Below, piece after piece: positions 1-8,998 of a stretch of DNA of 64,000 bases. The position numbers and the translations under genes were made by a program. The number at the start of each line of letters is the position of its first letter. The first letter of the stretch is position 1. The notes beneath the pieces were generated by a model. That model did no database searches. It was given only the letters and a program-made list of their open reading frames with translations, and had not been told where the DNA came from. Source of the DNA: Poriferisodalis sp965214215 (GTDB lineage: Bacteria > Actinomycetota > Acidimicrobiia > Acidimicrobiales > Poriferisodalaceae); assembly GCF_965214215.1 (NCBI RefSeq), contig NZ_CBDCBD010000003.1, positions 2,914,001 through 2,978,000 on the forward strand. Direction: 5' to 3'.

Positions 1-115
1 CTGTCTCGGTGGCGAGCTCTCGGGCTCGTCATGTCGGGATTGCGGCGCCGTGACGCCGGGCGCGAACGCTACCGCTGCCCGTTCCGATCAATCCCAGCAG
101 CCGCGCGCAGCTGGC

Positions 116-1003
116 TCAACCGTCGTCGCCGTTGGAGCCGATCACGTCCTGCATCTCGCGGGCGTGGCGCAGCCACAGGCCGCCTCCGTTGTAGGGGCGC
201 GGATCGTATGAGCTGTGGCCGAGCAGTCGCTGCACGCGTTCGCTGTATCCGGACAGCTCACCCAGGCCGAAATCGAGTGGGCTGGCTTCTTCGGGCGTCA
301 GCCATCCGGCGACGAAGCTGCAATGGAATGCCCGGCGCCACCGGTCTACCGTCTGGTTAGCGCCGCCTCCGTGCAGCACGTATCCCGAGTACACCAGCGC
401 GTCGCCCGGCCCGAGCTCGGCGGGCACGGATTCTCGCTCTTCATAGCGAGCAATTTCGGACTGGCGATGGCTGCCCGGCACCACCCGAGTCGCGCCCAGC
501 TCCTCGGTGACCTCCTCGAGCCCGATCATGGCGCTGATCGTGACCTCGGGCGAATCCGGCCACGTGGCCCTCACGAATGCCCACCAGTTGTTGGCGTCCC
601 GATGCAGCATCTGGGCGGACTCGCCCGGACCGATGTACATCACCTGGGCGGTGTTGAGCCAGTACGAGCCGCAGATCGGCAACAGCACCGCATCGGCGAT
701 CTGGGCGTAGAGCTCGTTGTCGAGGACATCGAAGAACGCCGGTGTCAGACGGGCCAGGCTCGAGAACCGAATCGTGTTCGCCCCGACGAAGCCCTTGCCG
801 TCGTCGCCGAGGCCCTGCGTGGCGCCGCCAGGCTCTTCGCCCTCGGCGAAGTCATCGGCGGCCGCACGGATCTGGGCAATGGTGTCGACGGGAAACATCC
901 CCTCGACAATGACGCCGCCGTCCTGCTGAAGCGCCGCGAGAACGGGTTCAAGGCCCGCCGCGGCAGGGGTCCTCTGCAGGGAACGAATGGCGGTCATGCT
1001 CAT
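116..1003 (-). CDS. Phytanoyl-CoA dioxygenase (PhyH) family protein
   Basis: The 295-residue product is a predicted Fe(II)/2-oxoglutarate dioxygenase, cytoplasmic, hydroxylating an unidentified substrate. Visible signature: the iron-binding HxD at His134-Asp136 (LHRDANNWW) and a distal His in the YVLHGGG segment about 80 residues later, followed by an Arg-rich stretch (VDRWRRAFH) typical of the 2-oxoglutarate-binding strand. Length matches PhyH family members. The start at 1003 (ATG AGC ATG) has no strong ribosome-binding site; the second ATG two codons on is an alternative. It is divergent from the dehalogenase gene at 1240. The first 115 bases of the window, downstream of its stop, hold nothing I can recognise. 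Substrate cannot be read from sequence. Confidence 0.85.
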   Translation of the reverse strand: MSMTAIRSLQRTPAAAGLEPVLAALQQDGGVIVEGMFPVDTIAQIRAAADDFAEGEEPGGATQGLGDDGKGFVGANTIRFSSLARLTPAFFDVLDNELYAQIADAVLLPICGSYWLNTAQVMYIGPGESAQMLHRDANNWWAFVRATWPDSPEVTISAMIGLEEVTEELGATRVVPGSHRQSEIARYEERESVPAELGPGDALVYSGYVLHGGGANQTVDRWRRAFHCSFVAGWLTPEEASPLDFGLGELSGYSERVQRLLGHSSYDPRPYNGGGLWLRHAREMQDVIGSNGDDG

Positions 1004-1158
1004 GGCAACACGTCTCGGCGTCGAGGCCCGTAGGCCGGGCGGTTCCTCCAGAAACTACTCGTGACGCCACAGGCCGCATCGGCCGCATCCACGGCTCAGA
1101 TCAGTTGCTGGCGCAGACAGTCACGCCCATCCCCCACAGCCACGGCGTCCCCATGGAA

Positions 1159-1184
1159 CAGTGCATGTCGCTCGACCTGCACTG
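1159..1184. promoter_or_regulatory. 26-bp imperfect inverted repeat, candidate operator
   Basis: In the 236-base divergent gap between the PhyH gene and the dehalogenase, arms CAGTGCATGTCG and CGACCTGCACTG surround a CT centre with a single mismatched pair. It ends 55 bases before the dehalogenase start. Such length and symmetry suit a dimeric regulator, but no regulator gene adjoins it; hairpin formation is an alternative. Confidence 0.4.
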
Positions 1185-1239
1185 ACCCGGGGCTGATTCG
1201 GGCATCATTTGCCGACATCGACGAATCCGGCAGGCCCCC

Positions 1240-2202
1240 ATGACTGACTTTGTACGTACCGACGACGCGCACTTCGACGCCCTCGGAGACTGGGACTACG
1301 AGCCCCGCTACCACCAGTGGAAAGACCTGCGCGTCCACTACATCGACGAAGGCCCCGCTGACGGACCCGTCATGCTGTTGCTGCACGGCATGCCGACGTG
1401 GGCCTACCTGTACCGCACCATGATCCCGGGTCTTGTCGACGCCGGGTACCGCTGCATCGCCCCCGACCACCTCGGCTTCGGCCGCAGCGACAAGCCGACC
1501 GACCCGAACTGGTACTCGATCGCTCGCCACTCCGAAGTGCTGAGTTCGCTGATCTGTGGTCTCGACCTGTTGGACATCTCGGTGGTCTGCCAGGACTGGG
1601 GCGGCCCGATCGGCCTCGCCCAGGCGGCGATGATGCCGGACCGGTTCAGCCGGCTCGTGATCATGAACACCTGGCTCCATCACCCGGAGTTCGACTACGA
1701 CGAGAGCTTCCTGCAGTGGATCGCCGCGTGGAAGCCAGGCGGCCGGTATGCGCATCCCCAGCCGAGCATCGGTCTCGTGCCTCTGCTGGCCGGACGCATG
1801 GTGCGCTCACGCGACGTGGTTCCGGCGATCAAGGCCGGTGTCGAACCGGAACTCGAAGGCGAAGCAGCTTTGAGGTACGCAGGCTTCTCCGCACCGTTTC
1901 GGGGCCTGCCCGAAGAAGGCTTCAACGGCGCCCGCTGGTTCCCGCTCTCGATCCCCGTCGGGAACTACGACAGCGGCAACGGCGCCGGTCAGGAACTGCA
2001 CTACCGGGTGCTGCTGGGTTGGGACAAGGCCGCCCACTTCGTCTGGGGCGCTCTCGACGACGGCTTCAGCGAGGAGTGGGGCCGCACGTGGGCGAGTCGG
2101 ATGAGCGCACCGATCGACGTGCTGGCCGACGCCGGTCACTTCCTGCAGTTCACCCACGGCCCCGAGATCGTCGAGCACATCCTGCGTCGCGCGCAGCCTT
2201 AG
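1240..2202 (+). CDS. Haloalkane dehalogenase-like alpha/beta hydrolase (DhlA/HLD-I type)
   Basis: The 320-residue protein matches the haloalkane dehalogenase pattern, which hydrolyses carbon-halogen bonds to alcohol and halide. Visible: the oxyanion-hole segment LLHGMPTWAYLYR (about 48-60), the nucleophile Asp119 with the adjacent halide-binding Trp120 (VCQDWGG), APDHLGFGRSDKP, and the catalytic His near the C-terminus (DAGHFLQF). Asp-Trp at 119-120 corresponds to Asp124-Trp125 of Xanthobacter DhlA, and the length (DhlA 310) agrees. The start ATG is preceded by CAGGCCCCC, a poor ribosome site. It is monocistronic, divergent from PhyH and convergent with the binding-protein gene. Some family members act on other substrates, so dehalogenation is likely but unproven. 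Confidence 0.82.
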   Translation: MTDFVRTDDAHFDALGDWDYEPRYHQWKDLRVHYIDEGPADGPVMLLLHGMPTWAYLYRTMIPGLVDAGYRCIAPDHLGFGRSDKPTDPNWYSIARHSEVLSSLICGLDLLDISVVCQDWGGPIGLAQAAMMPDRFSRLVIMNTWLHHPEFDYDESFLQWIAAWKPGGRYAHPQPSIGLVPLLAGRMVRSRDVVPAIKAGVEPELEGEAALRYAGFSAPFRGLPEEGFNGARWFPLSIPVGNYDSGNGAGQELHYRVLLGWDKAAHFVWGALDDGFSEEWGRTWASRMSAPIDVLADAGHFLQFTHGPEIVEHILRRAQP

Positions 2203-2331
2203 CAAGGTGCTGAGTGAGTTCCAGTTTTGGGGGCTGCTCGAAGGCAAACCCACCGGTCGGGACTCTGCAGCTCCCGCGGAGACCGCGATTCTCAGCACCC
2301 TGCTCGGCACCGCGCCGCAACTGTCCAGCGA

Positions 2332-3978
2332 CTATTCGTCGATGTAGATCCCGATCACATCGACGTCGCTGACTGTGGACAGGAGGCTGACGCCGCCGAC
2401 CTCCGGACGGTGCGCCATCAGTGAGGCTGGGGTGCACACGGCGATCGTCAACTGTTCATCGACCAGGAGCTGTGCCATCTCGTGATACAGCGGCGCCCGG
2501 TCGGCCTCGTTCGTCGCTGCTTGAGCCCGAACGTGGAGGTCGAAGAGTCCTGGCACCTCGTAGCCACCAGGGTTGAACGGGCTCTGAGGCAGCCAGATCG
2601 TCGCGACAAACTTGGCGGGATCGGCGGCACCTGGGTTGAGTGACCAATAGGCGTCAGCAGTCTTGTTGACGATGAAGCCCGAGATCAGTTCGGGAATCGG
2701 CGTCGGAGCCACGTTCATCGTCACACCGACGTCGGCGAAGAAGGCCTGCATCGCCTCGGCCATGGCCACGAAGCTCGGAATGTTCGCCGTGATCGCCGTG
2801 AACTCGAAGCCGGTCGCGCCCTCGGCCTCGAGAATCGCCCTGGCCCCCTCAGGATCGAAGGGGTGGTAGTTCGCGTCGATGTCAGGATTGTGGGCGAACC
2901 ATCCCTTGCCGAAGACCTGATCCGTCGGCGTGCATTCGCCGTTAAACAGTGCTGAGCCGAAGGCATCCTGATCAATCGACATCGCCAATGCTCGGCGTAC
3001 TGCCGGGTTCGCCAGCTCGGGCACTCGTTCGGTGTTCAAGAAGAGTTGGTAGAGAGCCGTCGAGAATCGTTCGGAAATGACCAATCCGAGTTCATCGACA
3101 TCGTCTCGTGTGTACAGGACCGTGTCGAGCACGCCGCCATGGACCTCTCCGCCTACCGTGGCGTTGACTCGCGTCGACGGGTCCAGCACGAATCGCAGTT
3201 CGAGGTTCTCGACCTTTGGAAACTCAGGGTTCCAATAGTCGTCGAATGCAACGGCAAACATCGCTTCGTCGACGCGGAACTCGGTTGCTACGAACGGGCC
3301 GGCCCCAACGGGCATCGTGGCCAAGTCTTCATTGTCCATGGCCGCGGGCGAGATCATCATGCCCGCTTGATCGGAAAGCAGCGCCGGCAGCGCGCCGCCC
3401 GGGGCACCCAGATTGACCTGAATCGTGTAGTCGTCGATCACATCGACCGACTCGACAACCAAGAGATCGACGAACGTTCCACCGCTGACCGCCGGATCCC
3501 GTGCTCGGTCAATATTAATCTTGGCCGCTGCGGCGTCGAAGCTCGTGCCGTCGTGGAACAGCACACCTTCACGAAGATGGAACGTGATAGCTGAACCGTC
3601 GTCCGAGAACTCCCAACTCGTCGCGAGCATGGGCTGGACATCGCCGTTGTCATCGATCCTGGTGAGACGGTCGTAGAAGGGATACATCCACGACCGACCG
3701 AACGGGTTGGTCGCCTTGTGGGGATCGAAGAAGTTCGCCCCATTCGAACCGAGCGCCCACTTCAGCGTCCCGCTTCGTCCCTCAGGCGCGGCCGGCTCGT
3801 CGTCGGAGGCGGCAGGCTCATCGCCCTCATCGCCTCCCGCATCGTCGTCAGCGGCCGCGTCTTGATCGACCGCAGGCGCCTCGTCATCGGACACGGAGTC
3901 GTCGTCAGAACTGCAAGCTGCGGCTATCAGGGTGAACGCAAGAATCAGGGCCAGCAGCCCCGTCCATTTCATTCTCAT
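2332..3978 (-). CDS. ABC transporter solute-binding lipoprotein, family 5 (peptide/nickel/opine type)
   Basis: The 548-residue product begins MRMKWTGLLALILAF, a signal peptide ending in a lipobox-like IAAAC, so it should be lipid-anchored outside the membrane. It is followed by about 45 residues of Asp/Glu/Ala-rich linker and then the SBP_bac_5 fold (GTLKWALGSNG, FHLREGVLFHDGTSFDA, RRALAMSIDQDAF). The frame stays open far upstream, but ATG 3978 is chosen because it starts the signal peptide and has GGGAAG before it. It is a single binding protein encoded on the opposite strand from the four-gene transporter at 6158-10068, its probable partner. The MBL and FAH genes upstream (to 5928) are on the same strand and may form one transcript with it. 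Substrate is unknown. Confidence 0.88.
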   Translation of the reverse strand: MRMKWTGLLALILAFTLIAAACSSDDDSVSDDEAPAVDQDAAADDDAGGDEGDEPAASDDEPAAPEGRSGTLKWALGSNGANFFDPHKATNPFGRSWMYPFYDRLTRIDDNGDVQPMLATSWEFSDDGSAITFHLREGVLFHDGTSFDAAAAKINIDRARDPAVSGGTFVDLLVVESVDVIDDYTIQVNLGAPGGALPALLSDQAGMMISPAAMDNEDLATMPVGAGPFVATEFRVDEAMFAVAFDDYWNPEFPKVENLELRFVLDPSTRVNATVGGEVHGGVLDTVLYTRDDVDELGLVISERFSTALYQLFLNTERVPELANPAVRRALAMSIDQDAFGSALFNGECTPTDQVFGKGWFAHNPDIDANYHPFDPEGARAILEAEGATGFEFTAITANIPSFVAMAEAMQAFFADVGVTMNVAPTPIPELISGFIVNKTADAYWSLNPGAADPAKFVATIWLPQSPFNPGGYEVPGLFDLHVRAQAATNEADRAPLYHEMAQLLVDEQLTIAVCTPASLMAHRPEVGGVSLLSTVSDVDVIGIYIDE

Positions 3979-4022
3979 CACGACACTTCCCTTTCGATTG
4001 TTCAAAATAAGTCGAGAACCCG

Positions 4023-4964
4023 TCAGCGACGGGCGTAGTGGGCCATGCCGAGCAGCAGCTCGGGGATGGGCGGCAACTCCGACGCCGGTTCGAGTTCGGC
4101 GTATACGGCCTGCACGTTGACCACCAGTCGCTCGCTGTCGCCCCAGTCGGCGAAGTCGCCCAGGTTGATGTCGTATACCGCGTCTGCTGCCGACATGCCG
4201 GCAGCGTGACGCACCGAAGCCTCGCGATGAACGAACTCGAGATAGTCCTTCACCATCTGAGCGCCCTGCTTGTCGGTGACCGGACCATGCCCGGGTACGA
4301 CCGTGTCGACATCGAGTTCGATGATCCGATCGCACGCCGCGACCCAGTTGGCGAACGGCCCGGCCCACACGATCGGCGTGCCGTAGATGAACAGGATGTC
4401 TCCGGTGTAAACGGTCTTGGTGTCGGGAACATACGCAAGGAGATCGCCCTCGGTGTGGGCGGGGCCGACCTCGATCAGCTCGACGGTGCGGCCGCCGACC
4501 GACAGGCGCAATGAATCGGTGAATGTGCGCGTCGGCGGAGTCATCACAATGCCGCCGAATTCGAACGGGTCGAACGCCTCACGCAAGAATCCATTGACAA
4601 CCGGATCCCCGTAGTCGGTCTCGATCATGGCGGCGAGGGCGTCGGCGGGTACGTCGAAGAACTCTTCGGCGCACGCTTCGGTGGCAACAATCTCCGCGCC
4701 ACCGAGCAGCTGGTTGCCAAAGGTGTGATCGCCGTTCGCATGAGTGTTGACGAGCGTGCCGATCGGGCAGTTCGCCGTCACGGCGGCCATGCCGCTGAGC
4801 ATGTCTGCGGTGAGCTTGAGATCGAACAGCGTGTCGACCAGCAGAGATGCCCCGTCACCAGTGATGAGCCCTGCGTTGCTCCAGCCCCAACTGCCGTCAG
4901 GCTGGAGCCAAGCAAAGGTGCCGTCGCCAATCTCCACGAGTCCGAGGTCGTAGTCCCTTTCCAT
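4023..4964 (-). CDS. MBL-fold metallohydrolase with HxNGDH variant of the metal motif
   Basis: A 313-residue metallo-beta-lactamase-fold protein. The normal HxHxDH zinc motif reads THANGDHTFGN, with Asn in place of the second His; the later ligand motifs are present (GPAHTEGD, YTGDILF, VPGHGPV). Related actinobacterial MBL proteins with HANGDH are known, so this is probably a real variant rather than damage, but the metal site may bind one ion or use Asn. Start ATG 4964 has an excellent GGGAGGGG ribosome site six bases upstream; the open frame extending further upstream is not coding. It lies 25 bases after the FAH-family gene and 44 bases before the binding-protein gene, all on the minus strand, suggesting an operon. 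Substrate is unknown. Confidence 0.85.
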   Translation of the reverse strand: MERDYDLGLVEIGDGTFAWLQPDGSWGWSNAGLITGDGASLLVDTLFDLKLTADMLSGMAAVTANCPIGTLVNTHANGDHTFGNQLLGGAEIVATEACAEEFFDVPADALAAMIETDYGDPVVNGFLREAFDPFEFGGIVMTPPTRTFTDSLRLSVGGRTVELIEVGPAHTEGDLLAYVPDTKTVYTGDILFIYGTPIVWAGPFANWVAACDRIIELDVDTVVPGHGPVTDKQGAQMVKDYLEFVHREASVRHAAGMSAADAVYDINLGDFADWGDSERLVVNVQAVYAELEPASELPPIPELLLGMAHYARR

Positions 4965-4989
4965 GATTCCCCTCCCGATGAGCTGGGCT

Positions 4990-5928
4990 TCAGATTCCGG
5001 TGTGCAGTCGGTGAACTTCGACTGCGGGCAAGATCGCCTGCGAACACGTGCCCAGTTCCTGCACCTCGAGCCGGACCTCATCGCCTGGTACGAGCCATCC
5101 GGGAAAGTCGTCAGGTCCCTGGACTGCAAAGTGCTCGAACAGGCAGCCGGTGGGCACTGTGCCCGAACAGATGGCCTCGCCGGGCCGCAGAGCCGTTCCT
5201 CGAGATGCGTAAGCGATGATCTCGCCGAATGACCAGTCCATCTGGTCCATCCAGCCGTGCGAGATCTGCTCGCCATTGACGTAGGCGGTCATCTCCAAGT
5301 GGTACGAGTTTCCGGAGCGGAATGGCTCCAACTCATCGGCGGTCACGAGCATCGGGCCGAAGGTGTTCGCGCCGTCCTTGCCTTTGGACGGGCCGAGGCT
5401 GAGCTTCATCTCACGCATCTGCAGGTCGCGGGCGCTCCAGTCGCAGAAGATCATGAACCCAGCGATGTGCGATTCGGCCTCATCGGGGTGAATGTCCTGA
5501 CCGCCGCGGCCGATGATTGCGGCGACCTCGAGTTCGTAGTCGAACCACACGCAGTCCGGCGAGATCTCGACCGGATCGTTCGGGCCGATCACTGACGACG
5601 TGTTCGAGAAATAGAACGCGGGGATTTGCTCCCACAAGGGATCGAGGTCGATCCCTGCGGCATCCTGGGCATTGCGGAGATGGTCGAGGAAGCAGAGGAA
5701 GTCGCGCACCTGCGGCGGCCTTATCGGCGGTGCGAGATCTGCGGCACCCAGGTCGATGACCTCGAACGGGTCACGCTCGGCTCGCTCCGCAGCATTCGCG
5801 AGTTCCGACCCGTCATCGCCGAGGAGATCAATGAGCGCGGTCTCATTGTCAAGGCCATAGATCGAGCCGTCGCGGACGAGCCCGGTCCGCTCCGACGAAT
5901 CGGCTGCTCGGTAGGTGACCCATCTCAT
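4990..5928 (-). CDS. Fumarylacetoacetate hydrolase (FAH) family protein
   Basis: A 312-residue protein of the FAH fold, which hydrolyses or decarboxylates/hydrates beta-dicarbonyl-type acids using a bound Mg2+. Seen: FLCFLDHLRNA, the DYELEVAAIIGRGGQDI segment carrying the acidic metal ligands (Glu-x-Glu), GFMIFCDWSARDLQ, SLGPSKGKD, and the conserved C-terminal GEAICSGTVPTGC and GDEVRLEVQELG. The start ATG (5928, MRWVTYR) has only a weak GGGGCAAGC upstream. It is the first gene of the likely FAH-MBL-binding protein operon, divergent from the ABC permease at 6158 across 229 bases. FAH enzymes commonly finish ring-cleavage pathways, which suits the catabolic context, but the exact reaction is not determinable. 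Confidence 0.88.
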   Translation of the reverse strand: MRWVTYRAADSSERTGLVRDGSIYGLDNETALIDLLGDDGSELANAAERAERDPFEVIDLGAADLAPPIRPPQVRDFLCFLDHLRNAQDAAGIDLDPLWEQIPAFYFSNTSSVIGPNDPVEISPDCVWFDYELEVAAIIGRGGQDIHPDEAESHIAGFMIFCDWSARDLQMREMKLSLGPSKGKDGANTFGPMLVTADELEPFRSGNSYHLEMTAYVNGEQISHGWMDQMDWSFGEIIAYASRGTALRPGEAICSGTVPTGCLFEHFAVQGPDDFPGWLVPGDEVRLEVQELGTCSQAILPAVEVHRLHTGI

Positions 5929-6157
5929 GCTTGCCCCGCTGGTGCCATTCCGGCCGACCCTGTTGCCTGCGCCCTCGACGTGATCGCTCACGCCGCTAGC
6001 CGGATGTGCTCTTCGAGAAGACGGTAGTCGCTTGCCACATGTCCAGTTGCTCACCACCTGACCGCGGTCGGCGGGCAAGTGGGTCGACACGTCTGAGAAC
6101 TCGTCGACGACTAGAACTATGTGCTCGGACTCTCTGACGAGTTGGTGATCAGATCCA

Positions 6158-7102
6158 ATGCTCCGCTTGGCCGCCCGACGGCTGCTGAAGGTCATCCCGC
6201 TCCTGTTGCTGGTGAGCTTCATCTCCTTCGGGCTTCTGAATTTGGTGCCGGGAGATCCAGCAGTACAGATCGCGGGCGAATTCGCAACCGACGACCAAGT
6301 GGAGGCAATACGGGCTGATCTCGGACTCGACGATCCCTGGCCCGTCCGTTATGCCTCCTGGCTCGGCAACGTAGTGAGGGGCGACTTCGGCGAGTCGCTC
6401 TTCTCGAAAGTCTCGGTCGGCGCGCAGATCTGGGGCAGGCTGCCCGCCACGGTGTCGCTCCTCGGCTTGGCGCTGGCGATATCGGCGTTGATCGGCATCC
6501 CCGCTGGCACCATCGCCGGCTGGCGAGAGGAATCACGCCTCGATCGCTTCCTGACCGTCGGCACGACGGTTGGCGTAGCCATACCGGTATTTGTCGCAGG
6601 ACCGATATTGATCCTCGCCTTCAGTCTGAAACTGCAATGGCTGCCCGCCACCGGCTTTGTCCCCATCACTGAAAACCCCATCGACTGGTTGCGGAGTCTC
6701 CTGCTTCCAGCAGTCGCGTTGGCCTTGACGGGAGCGGCCGAGATTGCCCGCCAGACGAGGGCAGGCGTGATCGAAGTCAAGAAACAGGACTTCGTACGGA
6801 CTGCGCAGGCCAACGGACTCGCCACATGGCAGGTGTTGGGCAAGCACACGCTGAAGAACGCGATGATCCCCGTCGTCACAGTGGTTGGACTGCAGATCGG
6901 GCGGCTCTTCGGCCTGTCGGTCCTCATCGAGCAGCTCTTCAACATCCCCGGGCTCGGCAGCCGTCTCGTCACCGCAGTCTTCGAGAACGACGTCCCATTC
7001 ATCCAGGGCACCGTGTTGATTCTTGGGACCGTGATCGTGCTGGTGAATTCAGCCGTGGACATCTCGTACGGGTACTTCAATCCCAGGGTTCGGTCATCAT
7101 GA
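6158..7102 (+). CDS. ABC transporter permease, DppB type
   Basis: A 314-residue inner-membrane permease of the dipeptide/oligopeptide/nickel importer class. It starts with a transmembrane segment (LKVIPLLLLVSFISFGLL) followed by LVPGDPA, and contains several further hydrophobic segments. The EAA-like loop contacting the ATPase lies in RTAQANGLATWQVLGKHTLKN. The C-terminus ends in SYGYFNPRVR, the usual tail of this family. It opens a tightly packed four-gene operon (overlaps of 4, 8 and 4 bases with the following genes). The partner binding protein is probably the lipoprotein at 2332-3978. Confidence 0.92.
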   Translation: MLRLAARRLLKVIPLLLLVSFISFGLLNLVPGDPAVQIAGEFATDDQVEAIRADLGLDDPWPVRYASWLGNVVRGDFGESLFSKVSVGAQIWGRLPATVSLLGLALAISALIGIPAGTIAGWREESRLDRFLTVGTTVGVAIPVFVAGPILILAFSLKLQWLPATGFVPITENPIDWLRSLLLPAVALALTGAAEIARQTRAGVIEVKKQDFVRTAQANGLATWQVLGKHTLKNAMIPVVTVVGLQIGRLFGLSVLIEQLFNIPGLGSRLVTAVFENDVPFIQGTVLILGTVIVLVNSAVDISYGYFNPRVRSS

Positions 7103-7995
7103 GCGCCGTCGAGCACCCCGAGGCGGCCGTCGGAGTGACTGTGGTGACGACGGAGACGAGATGGGCCCGTTTCCGCCGCCGTTTCCGCCGCCAGCGTTGG
7201 GCCATCGTCGCGCTGGCTTACCTCTTCATCGTCATTGTCTGCGCCCTGTTCGCGCCATGGATAGCGCCGCAGGAACCAACCGATCAAAGTCTCTCGGACA
7301 GCTTTGCCGGAATGAGCGGCGAATACTGGCTCGGCGCAGACCGTCTCGGACGCGACACGTTTAGCCGATTGATTTTCGGGGCCAGATTCTCGCTACTGGC
7401 GGGGGTACAGGCAGTGCTCGTGGCGACCGTACTGGGCGTCCCGATCGGTGTCGTCGCGGGGCTGGTGCGGGGGCGAATCGATGCCATCGCTTCGCTCGTC
7501 GCAGACGCCGTCCTGTCGATACCGGCAATCGTCCTTGCACTCGCCATCATCGGTGTGCTGCGACCCAACTTGACCAATTCGATGATCGCCATCGGCATCG
7601 TGTACGCGCCCCGCCTCTTCCGCGTCGTGCGCAGCGCAGCGATTTCGGTGAGTGAAGAGACCTACATCGACGCGGCCAGAGCGAGCGGCGTCGGCATGCT
7701 GACCATCGCCCGTACGCACGTCGTCCCCAACGTTCTCTCACCGCTGCTGGTCCAGATATCCCTGGCACTGGGCTTCGCGGTCCTGGCAGAGGCCGGCATC
7801 AGCTTCCTCGGCCTCGGAGTGCAGCCGCCGGACGCGAGCTGGGGCGTGATGCTCGGCCAGGGAACCCCTCAGCTCGACAAGCAGCCGCTCCTCGTCGTGG
7901 TCCCCGGCGCCGCCATCATGCTGACCGTGCTGGCATTCAACATCCTGGGCGACGGCCTCAACGACTCGCTCGGACGGGAGACCCGGCGTGAGTAG
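7099..7995 (+). CDS. ABC transporter permease, DppC type
   Basis: A 298-residue permease forming the membrane channel together with the DppB-type subunit upstream. Residues 1-40 are a cytoplasmic basic tail (RWARFRRRFRRQRW), then a transmembrane segment and the family motif HWLGAD-like EYWLGADRLGRDTFSR. The ATPase-contact loop is AARASGVGMLTIARTHVVPN and the C-terminal FNILGDGLNDSL is characteristic. ATG 7099 overlaps the previous stop (ATGA), indicating translational coupling; the open frame extending upstream overlaps the previous gene and is discounted. Confidence 0.92.
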   Translation: MSAVEHPEAAVGVTVVTTETRWARFRRRFRRQRWAIVALAYLFIVIVCALFAPWIAPQEPTDQSLSDSFAGMSGEYWLGADRLGRDTFSRLIFGARFSLLAGVQAVLVATVLGVPIGVVAGLVRGRIDAIASLVADAVLSIPAIVLALAIIGVLRPNLTNSMIAIGIVYAPRLFRVVRSAAISVSEETYIDAARASGVGMLTIARTHVVPNVLSPLLVQISLALGFAVLAEAGISFLGLGVQPPDASWGVMLGQGTPQLDKQPLLVVVPGAAIMLTVLAFNILGDGLNDSLGRETRRE

Positions 7996-8998
7996 CACGG
8001 AGTCCTCTGCTGCCGACCCGGTGCTGCTGGTCGAGGACCTCGCAGTGGAGTTCATCACCGAGCACGGTTGGCTGTCCGTTGTCGACGGTGTGTCACTCGA
8101 GGTGGGCCGTGGCGAGACAGTCGGGCTGATCGGCGAGTCGGGCTGTGGAAAGTCGGTCACGGCGCTTGCGGTCCTCGGGCTCATTCCGCATAGGACAGGC
8201 CGGGTTTCACGGGGCAGCATCCGGTTGGAAGGACGTGACCTGCTCGCGCTGGATGAACGAGAACTGCGTGAGATCCGCGGTCGCAAGGTCGCCATGGTGT
8301 TCCAAGAGCCGATGACCAGCATCGACCCCGCGTTCACTGTCGGCAAGCAGATGGTCGAAGTGCTGCGCCGCCACTTGGCAATGTCCAAGGCTCAAGCACG
8401 ACAGCGTTCCATCGAGCTGCTCGACCGGGTCGGTATCACCGATCCTCATCGCCGGATCGACAGCTTCCCCCATGAGCTCTCAGGCGGGATGCGCCAACGA
8501 GTCCTCATCGCCATGGCGTTGTCGTGCGAACCAGATCTGCTCATCGCCGATGAGCCCACCACGGCTCTCGATGTCACCGTTCAAGCCCAAGTGCTCGACC
8601 TCCTCGCTGGACTCCAGGCAGAAATGGGCATGGCGGTTCTGCTGGTCACGCACGATCTCGGTGTGGTGTCGGAAACCTGCGAGCGGGTCATCGTCATGTA
8701 CGCCGGCGAAGTCGTCGAAACTGCCAGCACCGACGTTCTGTTCCGCCAGCCGCGCCATCCCTATACCGCGGCCATGCTGGGAAGTCTGCCGGGCTTGCAC
8801 CCAAACGAACCGCTCGATCCGATACCGGGCATCGTTCCGCCCCGTCATGCGCTTCCCCCGGGGTGCTGGTTTGAACCGCGCTGCGAGCACGCGAACGAAT
8901 TGTGCGAATCAGGTCACCCCGTACTCGTCCATGTAGGAGAGCGAAGCACGAGGTGCGTCCGCTCAGAGGAGCTTCGACTACGAGGAGTCGGGTTGTGA
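7988..8998 (+). CDS. ABC transporter ATP-binding protein, DppD type
   Basis: A 336-residue ATPase energising the importer. Walker A GESGCGKS, signature LSGGMRQR, Walker B LLIADEP, and the switch His in VTHDLGV are all present. The C-terminal extension contains the oligopeptide-transporter domain with four cysteines (GCWFEPRCEHANELCES) that in related proteins can bind an iron-sulfur cluster. The start is GTG 7988, overlapping the permease by eight bases. It pairs with the DppF-type subunit immediately downstream. Confidence 0.92.
   Translation: MSSTESSAADPVLLVEDLAVEFITEHGWLSVVDGVSLEVGRGETVGLIGESGCGKSVTALAVLGLIPHRTGRVSRGSIRLEGRDLLALDERELREIRGRKVAMVFQEPMTSIDPAFTVGKQMVEVLRRHLAMSKAQARQRSIELLDRVGITDPHRRIDSFPHELSGGMRQRVLIAMALSCEPDLLIADEPTTALDVTVQAQVLDLLAGLQAEMGMAVLLVTHDLGVVSETCERVIVMYAGEVVETASTDVLFRQPRHPYTAAMLGSLPGLHPNEPLDPIPGIVPPRHALPPGCWFEPRCEHANELCESGHPVLVHVGERSTRCVRSEELRLRGVGL

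Noticed and set aside
1..115. Possible gene end at the left edge
   Set aside because: Neither strand gives a recognisable product in 115 bases; short open frames look like background.
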